Below are positions 14,592-22,920 of a DNA stretch of 64,000 nucleotides, piece by piece. Origin of the DNA: Solirubrobacter taibaiensis (GTDB taxonomy: Bacteria; Actinomycetota; Thermoleophilia; Solirubrobacterales; Solirubrobacteraceae); contig JAPDDQ010000018.1 of NCBI GenBank assembly GCA_027587225.1, positions 62,001 to 126,000 of the forward strand, written 5' to 3'. The translations under genes and the position numbers were made by a program. Each line of letters opens with the position of its first letter. Position 1 is the stretch's first letter. The notes below the pieces were generated by a model. That model saw only the letters and a list, made by a program, of their open reading frames with translations. It searched no databases and was not told the origin of the DNA.

Positions 14592-16643
14592 TCAGGATGA
14601 CGTGAACAGCAACTGCTGGTGGACCGACGGGGCGACGCTGACGAGGTCGTTGCCGAGCTTGGTGTCGACGTGCAGGTGATCCAGCGACGGTTCGCCGAAC
14701 CCGACGGTCGTCTTCGCCGCGAGCCCGGTCGTGAAGACGAACGCGCCGCCGGTGGTCGCGGAGATCTTGTCCGTGCCGTTGGTGCCCTCGACGCGCACGC
14801 TGTCCGGGCTGCCGTCGCGAACCGTCGAGGCCCGCGCGACGGTCAACGGGAAGTCGACGTTCGTGACGTCGGTGCCGCTCATGTCGCCGACCCGCATCAG
14901 GTCCGCGCCGGCGCCGGGCAGGATGTCGAACCGCTCGACGTCGCCGAGGTCGACGCTCTCGGCCGCGAGCGTCGCGCGGGCGCGGCCGCCGACCGGGGAG
15001 ACGCTGATGGTCTCGTTCGCGGCGGTGCCGTCCATCCGCAGGAAGTCCGTACCCGCGCCGCCCTCGACGATGTCGCCGCCGTCGCCCGCGGCCCAGGTGA
15101 AGGTGTCCAGACCGCCGGCGAGGAGCGCCACGTCGACGCCGGTACCGCCCGTGACGACATCCTGGCCCGGCGAGCCGACCACGATGTCCTTGCCCGGCCC
15201 ACCGAACAGGAACGGCTGCGTCTTGTCCTTGATCATCGTGCTCGCGTCGATCTCGTCGTCGCCTTCGCCGCCGTCGACCACGACCTTCTGCCCGGGATCG
15301 GTCGTGTTGATCGTGACGGCCGCGGTGAGGCCGGTCACCACGTGGCCGGCGCCGCTGGGGGCGACCTTGATCTTGTCCGGACCCGGGGTACCGGAGACGG
15401 CGACGGTGTCCACGCGTGAGTCGAGCCCGCCGAGGTCGACGGCCACGGTCTTGATCGCCGACCCGGTCAGGTCGCCCACGTCCACGGTGTCGGTGCCACT
15501 GGCCGGAGCGGGCTCGACCGTCTCGACTCCCGCCACGGTCGCCGGGCCGACGCGCGTGGCGCGGACCTCGACGACCTCGTCGGCGCTGGTGCCCGGCACG
15601 GCCAGGCGGTCGACGCCGCCGTCGCCGGAGATCGTGTCGGCGCCGTCGGCGAGCCGGACTGTGGCGACGTCGTCGCCCTCACCGAGCTCGACCCGATCCG
15701 CTTCGCCGTTGCCGCGCACGCGGTCGTTGCCCGGCCCGCCGCGCAGCGTCTCGGCCGCGGCGCCGCCGGTGATGTCGTCGTCGCCCTCGTTGCCCTCGAG
15801 CGTGATCCCGGGCACCGTGCCGATCGCGGTCAGCTTGTCGTTGCCGCCGCGCGCCTGGACGGTCACGCGATCGTCGCCCGCGCGCTCGACCCGCACATCA
15901 GCCTTCAGGCCGGACACGCGCACGGCGTCACCGAGCATCGACGCGCCGATGCCGTCGTTGCCGTCGGTCCCGGAGACGAACACGCTGTCCGGCGCGCCGT
16001 CGAACAGCCCGAGGTCGGTGTCGAGGCGCGTCAGCTCGGTGGCGGACAGATCGCCGACGTCCACCAGGTCCTGCCCACCGCCCGCGAACACCTCCGCCGT
16101 CTCCACGCCCGCCACGTCGATCAGCCCGCCGGTGTCGCGGACGATCCGGGCGTGCGTGCCGACCGCCTGCAACGTGAACTCCTCGGATTCGTCGCCGCCG
16201 TCGAAGCGCACCGTGTCGGCGCCGCTCTGGCCGTCGACGCTGCCGTCGGTCTCGAGCGCCGTGTCGTCCCCGGCGCCGAGCAGGATCGTGTCCTGGCCCG
16301 CGCCACCGGCGACCAGGTCGGCGTCGTCGCCGGCCAGGATCACCTCCGGCCCGGGCCCGCCGGTGATCACGTCGGCACCGGCGCCGGACTCGATCGTCGC
16401 CGGGAGCACGACGCCGTCGATGCGGATCTCATCCGCGCCCGCCCCGGACCGGACCGCGAGCCGGGTCACGCCCGCGAAGCTCTGGCCGTTGACGGTCACG
16501 CCCGGCCCGATGGTGATGCGGTCGTCGGCCGCATCACCGGTCACGGTGAGCGTGCCGCCCGACACGGTCGACAGCACGGAGGCGTTCGCGGCGGCGGGGC
16601 AGGCGAGGGTCAGCAGGACGAGAGGAAGGAGGAGTCGGCGCAT
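14592..16643 (-). CDS. secreted RTX/hemolysin-type calcium-binding repeat protein
   Basis: 683 residues with a signal peptide (LLLPLVLLTLACPAAANA). The body is full of GGxGxDxI-type nonapeptides (SGAGADVITGGPGPEV, GGAGQDTILLGAGDD, EGDDDITGGAAAETLRGGPG), which fold into calcium-filled beta-rolls, mixed with a recurring unit containing VDVGDLSATELT / VDVGDLTGSAIKT / MRVGDMSGTDVT. That VGDL unit occurs three times at roughly regular spacing and seems to define large internal repeats. No catalytic domain was seen; it is probably a surface or matrix protein. It is divergent from the beta-lactamase, with 121 bases between them. Confidence 0.8.
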   Translation of the reverse strand: MRRLLLPLVLLTLACPAAANASVLSTVSGGTLTVTGDAADDRITIGPGVTVNGQSFAGVTRLAVRSGAGADEIRIDGVVLPATIESGAGADVITGGPGPEVILAGDDADLVAGGAGQDTILLGAGDDTALETDGSVDGQSGADTVRFDGGDESEEFTLQAVGTHARIVRDTGGLIDVAGVETAEVFAGGGQDLVDVGDLSATELTRLDTDLGLFDGAPDSVFVSGTDGNDGIGASMLGDAVRVSGLKADVRVERAGDDRVTVQARGGNDKLTAIGTVPGITLEGNEGDDDITGGAAAETLRGGPGNDRVRGNGEADRVELGEGDDVATVRLADGADTISGDGGVDRLAVPGTSADEVVEVRATRVGPATVAGVETVEPAPASGTDTVDVGDLTGSAIKTVAVDLGGLDSRVDTVAVSGTPGPDKIKVAPSGAGHVVTGLTAAVTINTTDPGQKVVVDGGEGDDEIDASTMIKDKTQPFLFGGPGKDIVVGSPGQDVVTGGTGVDVALLAGGLDTFTWAAGDGGDIVEGGAGTDFLRMDGTAANETISVSPVGGRARATLAAESVDLGDVERFDILPGAGADLMRVGDMSGTDVTNVDFPLTVARASTVRDGSPDSVRVEGTNGTDKISATTGGAFVFTTGLAAKTTVGFGEPSLDHLHVDTKLGNDLVSVAPSVHQQLLFTSS

Positions 16644-16764
16644 CGCCGCATCCTCGAGTCGGGCACCCCCGGTCGGTATGGGGGACTTCCCCTAAGCGTT
16701 CGTGATGGGGACGTGAAGAAACCCTGGGGCACGAGGGAGACGAAACGCGGTATCTGTCGATGGC

Positions 16765-17691
16765 GTGTTGAGAAGAAGTCCGATCGTGTGCGCTGCTGCG
16801 CTCCTCGTGGCGTGCGGCGGTGACACGCAGAAGCCGCAGGCCCCGACACCCACCGTGACGCCGAGCGCGACCGCGACCGCGACCGCGAAGCCGGTGGACA
16901 CCCGCGCCTTCAAGCGGCTCGAGCGGGAGTTCGACGCGCGGCTCGGGGTGTACGCGCTCGACACCGGCTCCGGGCGCGAGGTCGCGTATCGGGCCGATGG
17001 GCGGTTCCCGTTCGCATCGACGTTCAAGGCGCTCGCCGCGGCGGTGATGTTGAGCGAGTACGGGCTCGACGAACTCGACACGCCGGTGGAGATCACGACC
17101 CTCGTGAACGCGTATTCGCCGGTGACCGAGCGCAAGCTCGGGTCGAGCATGACGCTCAAGCAGCTGTGCGATGCCGCCGTGCGCTACAGCGACAACACCG
17201 CCGCGAACCTGTTGCTGCTGCAGCTCGGCGGACCGACTGGGCTCGACGCGCTGCTCAGAGAAGCGGGCGACGACGTCACGCGGATGGAACGGCCGGAGCC
17301 GGAGCTCAACTTCTGGGAGAAGGGGGACACGCGCGACACGAGCACGCCGCGGGCGCTCGCGCAGAACCTCGACCGGTTCGTGCTCGGGGACCTGCTCCCG
17401 AACGCCGAGCGCCGGCAGCTCATCCGCTGGCTGCGCCGGAACACGACGGGCGACGCGCTCATCCGGGCCGGCGTGCCGGACGGCTGGGTGGTGGGGGACA
17501 AGACGGGCACCGGCGCGACCTATGGGGCGCGCAACGACATCGCGGTCCTGTGGCCTGCGGATCGCGAGCCGATCGTGCTCGCGATCATGTCCAACCGGCC
17601 GGGCAAGGAGGATGAGCACGACGACGCCTTGATCGCCCGGGCGGCCACCGCGGTGGTTGATGAGCTTGCGGTGAGCGGGGCGAGCGGGTAA
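16765..17691 (+). CDS. lipoprotein class A beta-lactamase
   Basis: 308 residues. The lipobox LLVACGGD (Cys17) predicts a lipid-anchored protein, followed by a Thr/Pro/Ala spacer. All class A motifs are present: STFK (Ser85/Lys88, Ambler S70/K73), YSDN (Ser142, S130), EPELN (Glu178, E166; Asn182, N170) and KTGTG (Lys246, K234). It should hydrolyse beta-lactams by a serine acyl-enzyme on the outer face of the membrane. GTG start; the adjacent TTG is possible. It ends 14 bases before the first of two small membrane proteins, so read-through is possible. Confidence 0.92.
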   Translation: MLRRSPIVCAAALLVACGGDTQKPQAPTPTVTPSATATATAKPVDTRAFKRLEREFDARLGVYALDTGSGREVAYRADGRFPFASTFKALAAAVMLSEYGLDELDTPVEITTLVNAYSPVTERKLGSSMTLKQLCDAAVRYSDNTAANLLLLQLGGPTGLDALLREAGDDVTRMERPEPELNFWEKGDTRDTSTPRALAQNLDRFVLGDLLPNAERRQLIRWLRRNTTGDALIRAGVPDGWVVGDKTGTGATYGARNDIAVLWPADREPIVLAIMSNRPGKEDEHDDALIARAATAVVDELAVSGASG

Positions 17692-17705
17692 TACTCCGCT
17701 TGGTC

Positions 17706-18032
17706 ATGCAGCGCGCGTTGGTCATGCCGCGCCGCACCGTGCTCGCGTTCCTCGCGCTGCTGGTGCTGGTGCTCGGAGCGGGGATCGCCGATCCCGGGCT
17801 CGCGTTCGCCTTCGCTCCCGCGCTGCTCCTGCTCGCGCTGCTCACAGCAGGCGTGCGGCCGGGCGAGGCGCTGATCGAGCGCCTGCGCGCCCGCGCACCG
17901 CACGCCGTCCGCGTCCGTGCCTCGTCGTCGCCGCGTCCGCGGCTGCCGCTCGTCGTGCGGCCCGTCGGACGGTCGTTCGCGACCGCCCTCGCGATGCGGC
18001 CACCGCCGCTCGCACTCGCCCAGCAGCGGTGA
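17706..18032 (+). CDS. small membrane protein A, paralogue of the next gene
   Basis: 108 residues: two hydrophobic segments (VLAFLALLVLVLGAGIA, then FAPALLLLALLTAG), then a short acidic/basic part (RPGEALIERLRARAP) and a basic Pro-rich end (RSFATALAMRPPPLALA). It aligns by eye with the gene at 18142: hydrophobic pair, G-x-x-x-GE-x-LI, Arg-rich stretch, then R-F-A...PP...A. Not a family I can name. ATG 17706 is preceded by TAATACT, so the mRNA may be nearly leaderless. It lies between the beta-lactamase and the copper-type locus. Confidence 0.6.
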   Translation: MQRALVMPRRTVLAFLALLVLVLGAGIADPGLAFAFAPALLLLALLTAGVRPGEALIERLRARAPHAVRVRASSSPRPRLPLVVRPVGRSFATALAMRPPPLALAQQR

Positions 18033-18100
18033 ATGAACACGCGCCCGCGGCGCGTTGCTGACCCCTGCCCGGACCCAGCAAAAGTCCTGGAAATCGCCAC

Positions 18101-18130
18101 TTGACGGCGTCCCCCAGGGTGCGCTATTGC
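18101..18130 (+). promoter_or_regulatory. sigma70-like promoter giving a nearly leaderless mRNA
   Basis: TTGACG (18101-18106) is separated by 18 bases from TATTGC (18125-18130). The first possible start codons (ATG 18136 and ATG 18142) lie 6-12 bases beyond the -10 element, so the transcript would start at or near the start codon. Confidence 0.5.
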
Positions 18131-18141
18131 TGAAAATGGTC

Positions 18142-18435
18142 ATGCGGTCACACCGTGCATACATCGCCGCCCTCGTGGTGCTCGCCGTGCTCTTCACGGC
18201 AGGACCGGGCGCCGCGCTCTTCGCGCTGCCGCTCGTGGCGATCTTCACGCTGCTGGCCAGTGGGCGCTACGTCGGCGAGGAGCGCCTCATCGCTCTTCGC
18301 GTCCGGTCTGCGCCCCGAACGCGGCGCGTGCCGCAACAGCGCTGGCGGCCGGCCCGGCCGAGCCTCCATCGCTCGCTCTTCGCGAGGGCACCGCGGACGT
18401 TCCGCGGCCCGCCCGTCTGCGCCGCGGCGCTCTAG
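18142..18435 (+). CDS. small membrane protein B, paralogue of the previous gene
   Basis: 97 residues: hydrophobic segments (AYIAALVVLAVLFTAG and ALFALPLVAIFTLLA), the shared GRYVGEERLIALRVR segment, and a basic tail ending in SLFARAPRTFRGPPVCAAA. The order matches protein A, which suggests a tandem duplication. The ATG at 18142 (or 18136) is chosen over the far upstream TTG because a promoter lies directly before it. Its stop codon lies in a terminator loop. It sits just upstream of the MbnP/MbnH-like pair, so a role in membrane metal handling is possible but unproven. Confidence 0.6.
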   Translation: MRSHRAYIAALVVLAVLFTAGPGAALFALPLVAIFTLLASGRYVGEERLIALRVRSAPRTRRVPQQRWRPARPSLHRSLFARAPRTFRGPPVCAAAL

Positions 18436-18447
18436 CGCCGCCCTTTT
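18424..18447 (+). terminator. intrinsic terminator with stop codon in its loop
   Basis: A 7-base stem GCGGCGC/GCGCCGC encloses TCTA and is followed by CCTTTT. The TAG stop of small protein B (18433-18435) spans the loop and the first base of the right arm. Confidence 0.6.
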
Positions 18448-18456
18448 CGAAGCGTG

Positions 18457-18608
18457 CCGCCGGCTCGTGCCCCGAGCCGGCGGTGCGGAGCCTGCGTGAC
18501 CCACCTCTCCTCACGCAGGCTCCGAAAGTGGCCGCCGGCCGGGCCCTCATCCCGGCTGTGGTCGCCTCTCACGTGTCCCGCGGCGGACCCTCTCACCCGC
18601 CGCGGGAC
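18457..18608 (+). ncRNA. cluster of strong stem-loops before the mbnP-like gene (candidate leader or small RNA)
   Basis: Four hairpins occur in 152 bases without a gene. Stem 1 is 11 pairs (18457-18467/18473-18483). Stem 2 is 14 perfect pairs (18486-18499/18511-18524). Stem 3 is 6 pairs (18538-18543/18551-18556). Stem 4 is 12 perfect pairs (18575-18586/18597-18608). Loops 2-4 are C/U-rich (CCCACCTCTCC, CCCTCAT, ACCCTCTCAC). The region lies between the terminator of small protein B and the ribosome site of the MbnP-like gene. It could be a structured 5' leader, a small RNA or stacked terminators. No known RNA family is recognised. Confidence 0.45.
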
Positions 18609-18643
18609 GCGTCCCACTCATTCCATTCCGTCGTAGGAGACGA

Positions 18644-19504
18644 ATGCACCACGTACGAGTGTGCGGCGCGATCGCGCTGGCGCTGGCGCTGTCCGCTGCG
18701 CCCGCACAGGCCGCCAAGCAGCAGAAGGTCGACATCAAGTTCGCCGCGGTCGCCGGTGAGGAACCCGTCGCGTGCGGGACACCGATCCCGGGCCTGGGCT
18801 CGACGGCGCAGGCCGCGCAGCTGCAGGACCTGCGCTTCTTCGTCTCCGACGTGAAGCTGATCCGCCGCGGCGGCAAGCTCGTGCCGGTCAACCTGGCGAA
18901 GAACTCCGCGTTCCGCATCACCCGGGACGGCGTCGGTGTGACGCTGATCGACCTCGAGAACGGCACCGGCTCGTGCGCGGTGGACGGCGACGCGGCCATG
19001 AACGCCGTGGTGCGCGGCACGGTGCCCAAGGGCAACTACGTCGGCGTGCGCTGGACGGTCGGCGTGCCGTTCGCGCTCAACCACACCGACGCCCCCGCCG
19101 TGCCCGCGCCGCTCAACAGCGCCGCGATGGCCTGGTCGTGGCAGGCCGGGCGCAAGTTCACCAAGATCGAGTTCGCCGATCCCGGCGGCGCGACCGGCAG
19201 CTGGACGGCGAAGTCGTTCTTCGTCCACCTCGGCAGCGCGGGTTGCCAGGGCAACCCGGCCACCGGCGCGACCGTCAGCTGCGCCGCCTCCAACCGGCCC
19301 AACGTCCGTCTGAAGCAGTTCGATCCCGCCGAGCAGCAGGTGGCGGTCGACGTGCAGGCGATGCTCGCCGGCAACGACATCACGGTCAACAAGGGCAACG
19401 CGCCGGGCTGCATGTCCGGCCCGACCGACCCCGAGTGCGCGGGCGTGTTCGCCGCCTTCGGCCTCACCGCGAAGCAGACCGTCTTCAAGGCGATCGACCG
19501 GTGA
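18644..19504 (+). CDS. mbnP: MbnP-like copper-binding protein (metallo-mystery pair, four-Cys family)
   Basis: 286 residues with a signal peptide (CGAIALALALSAAPAQAA). The body matches the MbnP family: an early Cys in EPVACGT, the segment LQDLRFFVSDVKLI, GTGSCAVDG, GNYVGVRWTVGVPFALNH, the Trp-rich AMAWSWQAGRKF, VHLGSAGCQGNP...VSC, and a late pair of cysteines (PGCMSGPTDPEC). In characterised systems MbnP binds copper after its partner MbnH oxidises a tryptophan to kynurenine; Trp164 and Trp166 are candidates here. The start has a good AGGAGA site. Its stop overlaps the MbnH-like start (GTGA), so the two are made together and act outside the membrane. Confidence 0.85.
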   Translation: MHHVRVCGAIALALALSAAPAQAAKQQKVDIKFAAVAGEEPVACGTPIPGLGSTAQAAQLQDLRFFVSDVKLIRRGGKLVPVNLAKNSAFRITRDGVGVTLIDLENGTGSCAVDGDAAMNAVVRGTVPKGNYVGVRWTVGVPFALNHTDAPAVPAPLNSAAMAWSWQAGRKFTKIEFADPGGATGSWTAKSFFVHLGSAGCQGNPATGATVSCAASNRPNVRLKQFDPAEQQVAVDVQAMLAGNDITVNKGNAPGCMSGPTDPECAGVFAAFGLTAKQTVFKAIDR

Positions 19505-20649
19505 GTCGCGCGCGGCGCTGGTCCCTGACGCTCGTCGGCATCGCCACGGCCGCGTTCGTGGTGCAGTCGATGGCGTCGGCATCAGCGCCGCGCGAGTACC
19601 GCTGGGAGCTCCCGAAGGGGTTCCCGAAACCGAACGTCCCGTCCAACAACCCGATGAGCGCGGCGAAGGTCGCCGTCGGCCGACGGCTGTTCTACGACGT
19701 GCGCCTGTCCGGCAACGGCACGCAGTCGTGCGGGAGTTGTCACCGGCAGGAGTTGGCGTTCACCGACGGCAAGGCCCAGGCCATCGGCTCGACCGGGCAG
19801 GCGCACCCGCGTGGCGCGCAGTCGCTGATCAACGTCGTCTACAACTCGACGCTGACCTGGGCCAATCCCTCGCTCGTCACGCTCGAGCGCCAGATGGAGG
19901 TGCCGCTGTTCAGCGCCGACCCGGTCGAGATGGGCGTCACCGACGCCAACAAGGACCAGGTGCTCCGGCGCATCCTCAAGGACCCCTGGTACAAGGCCCG
20001 CTTCCAGAAGGCCTTCCCGGGCCAGAAGCAGCCGATCACGTGGTCGACGATCATCAAGTCGATCGCCTCCTTCCAGCGCAGCCTCGTCTCCGCCGACTCG
20101 CGCTATGACCGCTACCTGACCGGCAAGGAGCGCTTCACCGCGGCCGAGAAGCGCGGCATGGAGCTGTTCATGGGAGAGCGCGCCGAGTGCCACCACTGCC
20201 ACGGCTCGTTCATCTTCAACGACCAGGTCACCTACAAGGGCTCACCGAACGTCAAGCCGCTGTTCCACAACACCGGCCTCTACAACCTGGGCGGGACGGG
20301 CGCGTTCCCCGAGCCCAACCGCGGCGTCTTCGAGCTCACCGGCGTGGCGAAGGACATGGGTGCGTTCAAGGCGCCGTCGCTGCGCAACGTCGGCGTCACG
20401 GCGCCGTACATGCACGACGGATCGGTCCCGACGCTGGAAGCCGCCGTCGAGCACTACGCGGGCGCCGGGCGCAACATCACCGACGGTCCGCTCGCCGGTG
20501 ACGGGCGCGCGAACCCGTACAAGGATCCGCTGATCACCCAGATCGAGCTGACCGCCGGCGACAAGGCCGACCTCGTCGCGTTCCTCAAGACGCTGACCGA
20601 CCGGCGCGTGCTCACCGACAAGCGCTTCTCGGACCCGTTCAAGCGTTGA
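19501..20649 (+). CDS. mbnH: MbnH-like di-heme cytochrome c peroxidase-family enzyme
   Basis: 382 residues with an N-terminal export signal (LTLVGIATAAFVVQSMASA). Two c-type heme sites are present: CGSCH (Cys77/Cys80/His81) and CHHCH (Cys230/Cys233/His234). The surrounding sequence (VGRRLFYDVRLSGNGTQSC, ELAFTDGKA, FKAPSLRNVGVTAPYMHDGS) is that of the MauG/bacterial cytochrome c peroxidase superfamily, and pairing with an MbnP-like gene identifies the MbnH branch. It would oxidise a Trp in MbnP through a high-valent heme state. GTG start, overlapping mbnP by four bases. Cytochrome c maturation genes are not in the window. Confidence 0.85.
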   Translation: MSRARRWSLTLVGIATAAFVVQSMASASAPREYRWELPKGFPKPNVPSNNPMSAAKVAVGRRLFYDVRLSGNGTQSCGSCHRQELAFTDGKAQAIGSTGQAHPRGAQSLINVVYNSTLTWANPSLVTLERQMEVPLFSADPVEMGVTDANKDQVLRRILKDPWYKARFQKAFPGQKQPITWSTIIKSIASFQRSLVSADSRYDRYLTGKERFTAAEKRGMELFMGERAECHHCHGSFIFNDQVTYKGSPNVKPLFHNTGLYNLGGTGAFPEPNRGVFELTGVAKDMGAFKAPSLRNVGVTAPYMHDGSVPTLEAAVEHYAGAGRNITDGPLAGDGRANPYKDPLITQIELTAGDKADLVAFLKTLTDRRVLTDKRFSDPFKR

Positions 20650-20685
20650 GGTACGCGTAAGCGAATCGGCCTATCGTTCGCGGCC

Positions 20686-21267
20686 ATGGTGAACACGATC
20701 GAGCCGACGGCGCCGCAGAAGGACGATCGTGTCCGCGGCCTGATGCTGGTGGCGGCGATGGCCGCCGTGATGTGGGTCGTCGAGATCGTCGACGTCGTCG
20801 CCGGGGACCTGGACTCCGCCGGGATCCGGCCGCGTGATCCCGAGGGCCTGGTCGGCATCGCCACCGCGCCGTTCCTGCACGGCGGCTTCGGGCACCTGTT
20901 CGGCAACACGATCCCGTTCCTCATCCTCGGCGCCGTGATCGCGCTCAGCGGGCTGGCGCGCGTCGCGGGCGTGACCGCGATCGTCGCGCTGGTCGGCGGC
21001 CTCGGCGTGTGGCTCGTGGCGCCTGCCTCGACGCTGCACATCGGCGCGAGCGGCATCGTCTTCGGCTTCATCACCTACTTGATCGCGCGCGGCATCTATA
21101 GCCGCCGCGGGTTGCACCTGGCGGTCGGCGTCGCCGTGCTGTTCGTCTACGGCGGCACGCTCGCGTTCGGGTTCGTGCCCACACCCGGCGTGTCCTGGCA
21201 GGGCCACGCGTTCGGTGCCGTCGGAGGAGTCGTCGCCGCATGGCTGTTCGATCGACGTCGCTCGTAG
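20686..21267 (+). CDS. rhomboid-family intramembrane serine protease
   Basis: 193 residues with about six hydrophobic segments. Rhomboid motifs are present: HGGFGHLFGN (His65/His70/Asn74) in TM2, the catalytic serine in GASGIVFG (Ser122) and catalytic His174 in WQGHAFGA. It would cleave membrane proteins within the bilayer; its substrate is unknown. ATG start 36 bases after the MbnH-like stop, so it may be in the same transcript. Its last 28 bases overlap the next gene. Confidence 0.9.
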   Translation: MVNTIEPTAPQKDDRVRGLMLVAAMAAVMWVVEIVDVVAGDLDSAGIRPRDPEGLVGIATAPFLHGGFGHLFGNTIPFLILGAVIALSGLARVAGVTAIVALVGGLGVWLVAPASTLHIGASGIVFGFITYLIARGIYSRRGLHLAVGVAVLFVYGGTLAFGFVPTPGVSWQGHAFGAVGGVVAAWLFDRRRS

Positions 21268-22505
21268 TCGCGCTCGCCGCGGCTGTCGTCACGTTCCTGC
21301 TGCTCACCGGCGGCAGGAGCGACGAGCAGGCGGCGCAGGTCCCGACGCTCCCGCTCGAGGGCGTCGAGCAGCGGATCACCCCCGAGGGCCTGGGTGAGCA
21401 TCTCGACGCGCTCCAGCGGATCGCGAACGAGAATGGTGGCAACCGCGCTACGGGGACGCCCGGGGAACGCGCGACCGCCGACTACATCGCCGGGCGCCTG
21501 CGGGCCGCGGGGTATCGCGTGCAGGTTCAGGAGGTGCGTCAGCCGGTGTTCCGTGAACGCTCGTCGCCGCGCCTGACCGTCCCCGGCGGGCGCCAGTACG
21601 AGGTGGCCACGCTGCGGTTCTCCGGCAGCGGCTCAGCGGCCGGCACGGTGCGCAAGACCGGCACCGGCTGTGCGCGCGCGTCGTTCAATGCGTTGGAGCG
21701 AGGCGAGATCGCGCTCGTCCGGCGCGGCGGCTGCACGTTCCGCGCGAAGGTGCTCGGCGCGCAGCGCGCGGGGGCCGCGGCGGTGATCGTCAGCGACCCG
21801 GATCCCGTCCGCGGATCGCTGGAGCGCTCGGTCCGGATTCCCGTGATCGCCGTGGGGGATCGCGGCGCCGGGCTCACCGGCAAGCGCGTGCGGGTGCGGG
21901 TCCAGGCGCAGACGACGACCGTGCGCGCTCCCAACGTGATCGCGGAGAGCGGCGCGACCGGCGCGCCGCGCGTCGTGATGGCCGGCGGTCACCTGGACTC
22001 GGTGCCCGCTGGTCCGGGTCTGAACGACAACGGCAGCGGCGTCGCGGCCGTGCTCGAGACGGCGGAGGAGCTCGGCGGACGGCCGTTGCCCGAAGGTGCG
22101 GCGCTGCGGTTCGGGTTCTGGGGCGCGGAGGAGATCGGCCTGGTCGGTTCGACGTACTACGTGAACGAGCTCTCGCGGACGGAACGGCGCCGGATCGCGG
22201 CCTACGTGAACCTCGACATGGTCGGCTCGCCCGGAGCCACGCCGTCCGTGTACACCGGCAATGAACGGATCGCCACGGCGCTCCGCCGCACGCTCGGCGC
22301 CGACGCGCCGAACACGACGCTCGGCGGCGCCTCCGACCACGCGCCGTTCGACGAGGCGGGCATCCCCACGGGTGGCATCTTCACCGGGCTGGACAAGTGC
22401 TACCACCAGCGCTGCGACACGGTCGAGAACGTGGACCGCAACCTCGCGACCACCTCGTCGCGGGCCGCCGGCGCCGCGCTCGTCGAACTGCTGCGCACAC
22501 CCTGA
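21240..22505 (+). CDS. exported M28-family zinc aminopeptidase with PA domain
   Basis: 421 residues. A signal-anchor (SLVVALAAAVVTFLLLTGG) is followed by a protease-associated insert (about 120-225, with ALVRRGGCTFRAKV). The M28 catalytic domain has the ligands MAGGHLDSV (His, Asp), GLNDNGSG, FWGAEEIGL (Glu), VNLDMVGS (Asp) and ASDHAPFDEAG (His), so the two-zinc site is complete. It should release N-terminal residues from peptides outside the cell. ATG 21240 lies inside the rhomboid gene and has a strong GGAGGAG site 8 bases upstream, supporting the 28-base overlap. Confidence 0.92.
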   Translation: MAVRSTSLVVALAAAVVTFLLLTGGRSDEQAAQVPTLPLEGVEQRITPEGLGEHLDALQRIANENGGNRATGTPGERATADYIAGRLRAAGYRVQVQEVRQPVFRERSSPRLTVPGGRQYEVATLRFSGSGSAAGTVRKTGTGCARASFNALERGEIALVRRGGCTFRAKVLGAQRAGAAAVIVSDPDPVRGSLERSVRIPVIAVGDRGAGLTGKRVRVRVQAQTTTVRAPNVIAESGATGAPRVVMAGGHLDSVPAGPGLNDNGSGVAAVLETAEELGGRPLPEGAALRFGFWGAEEIGLVGSTYYVNELSRTERRRIAAYVNLDMVGSPGATPSVYTGNERIATALRRTLGADAPNTTLGGASDHAPFDEAGIPTGGIFTGLDKCYHQRCDTVENVDRNLATTSSRAAGAALVELLRTP

Positions 22506-22527
22506 TCGGCCGGTACGGTCAGGGCCG

Positions 22528-22920
22528 ATGCGGCCGCTGATCGCCACAGTGCTGTTCGCGGCTTACTGGCTGCCGATGGTGTGGGGGTTCGTCGATCTCG
22601 ACACGGGTGAATGGCCCGTGCACACGCGCGAGCTGTTCTACGGGCTCGTGGTCTTCCTGCCCTGCGCGATCGTCGGCGCGATCCACGGACGCTGGTGGGC
22701 GCCGACCGTCACGCTCGTCTTCCTCGTCGCGGTCGTGCTCCCGGAACGCTGCACCACGACGTACGACGTCGACGTCGTCACGACGCGCTGCGGGGGGTTG
22801 GACGAGTTCGGCGAGCTCGTCGAGGTGCTCGTCCTCACCGTGCCAAGCGTGCTCGCCGGCGTGGTGGCGGTGAAGCTCGCCGGGTTGGCGCGCTCCGCGC
22901 TCAGCCCGTCGGCGGGCTGA
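22528..22920 (+). CDS. small polytopic membrane protein, unknown
   Basis: 130 residues with four hydrophobic stretches (LIATVLFAAYWLPMVWGF; LFYGLVVFLPCAIVGAI; PTVTLVFLVAVVL; VLVLTVPSVLAGVVAVKLAG) and a short loop with two cysteines (ERCTTTYD, TTRCGGLD). Not a family I recognise. ATG 22528 is chosen because it begins the first hydrophobic segment. It follows the M28 peptidase by 22 bases. Its last 20 bases overlap the end of a convergent gene. Confidence 0.55.
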   Translation: MRPLIATVLFAAYWLPMVWGFVDLDTGEWPVHTRELFYGLVVFLPCAIVGAIHGRWWAPTVTLVFLVAVVLPERCTTTYDVDVVTTRCGGLDEFGELVEVLVLTVPSVLAGVVAVKLAGLARSALSPSAG

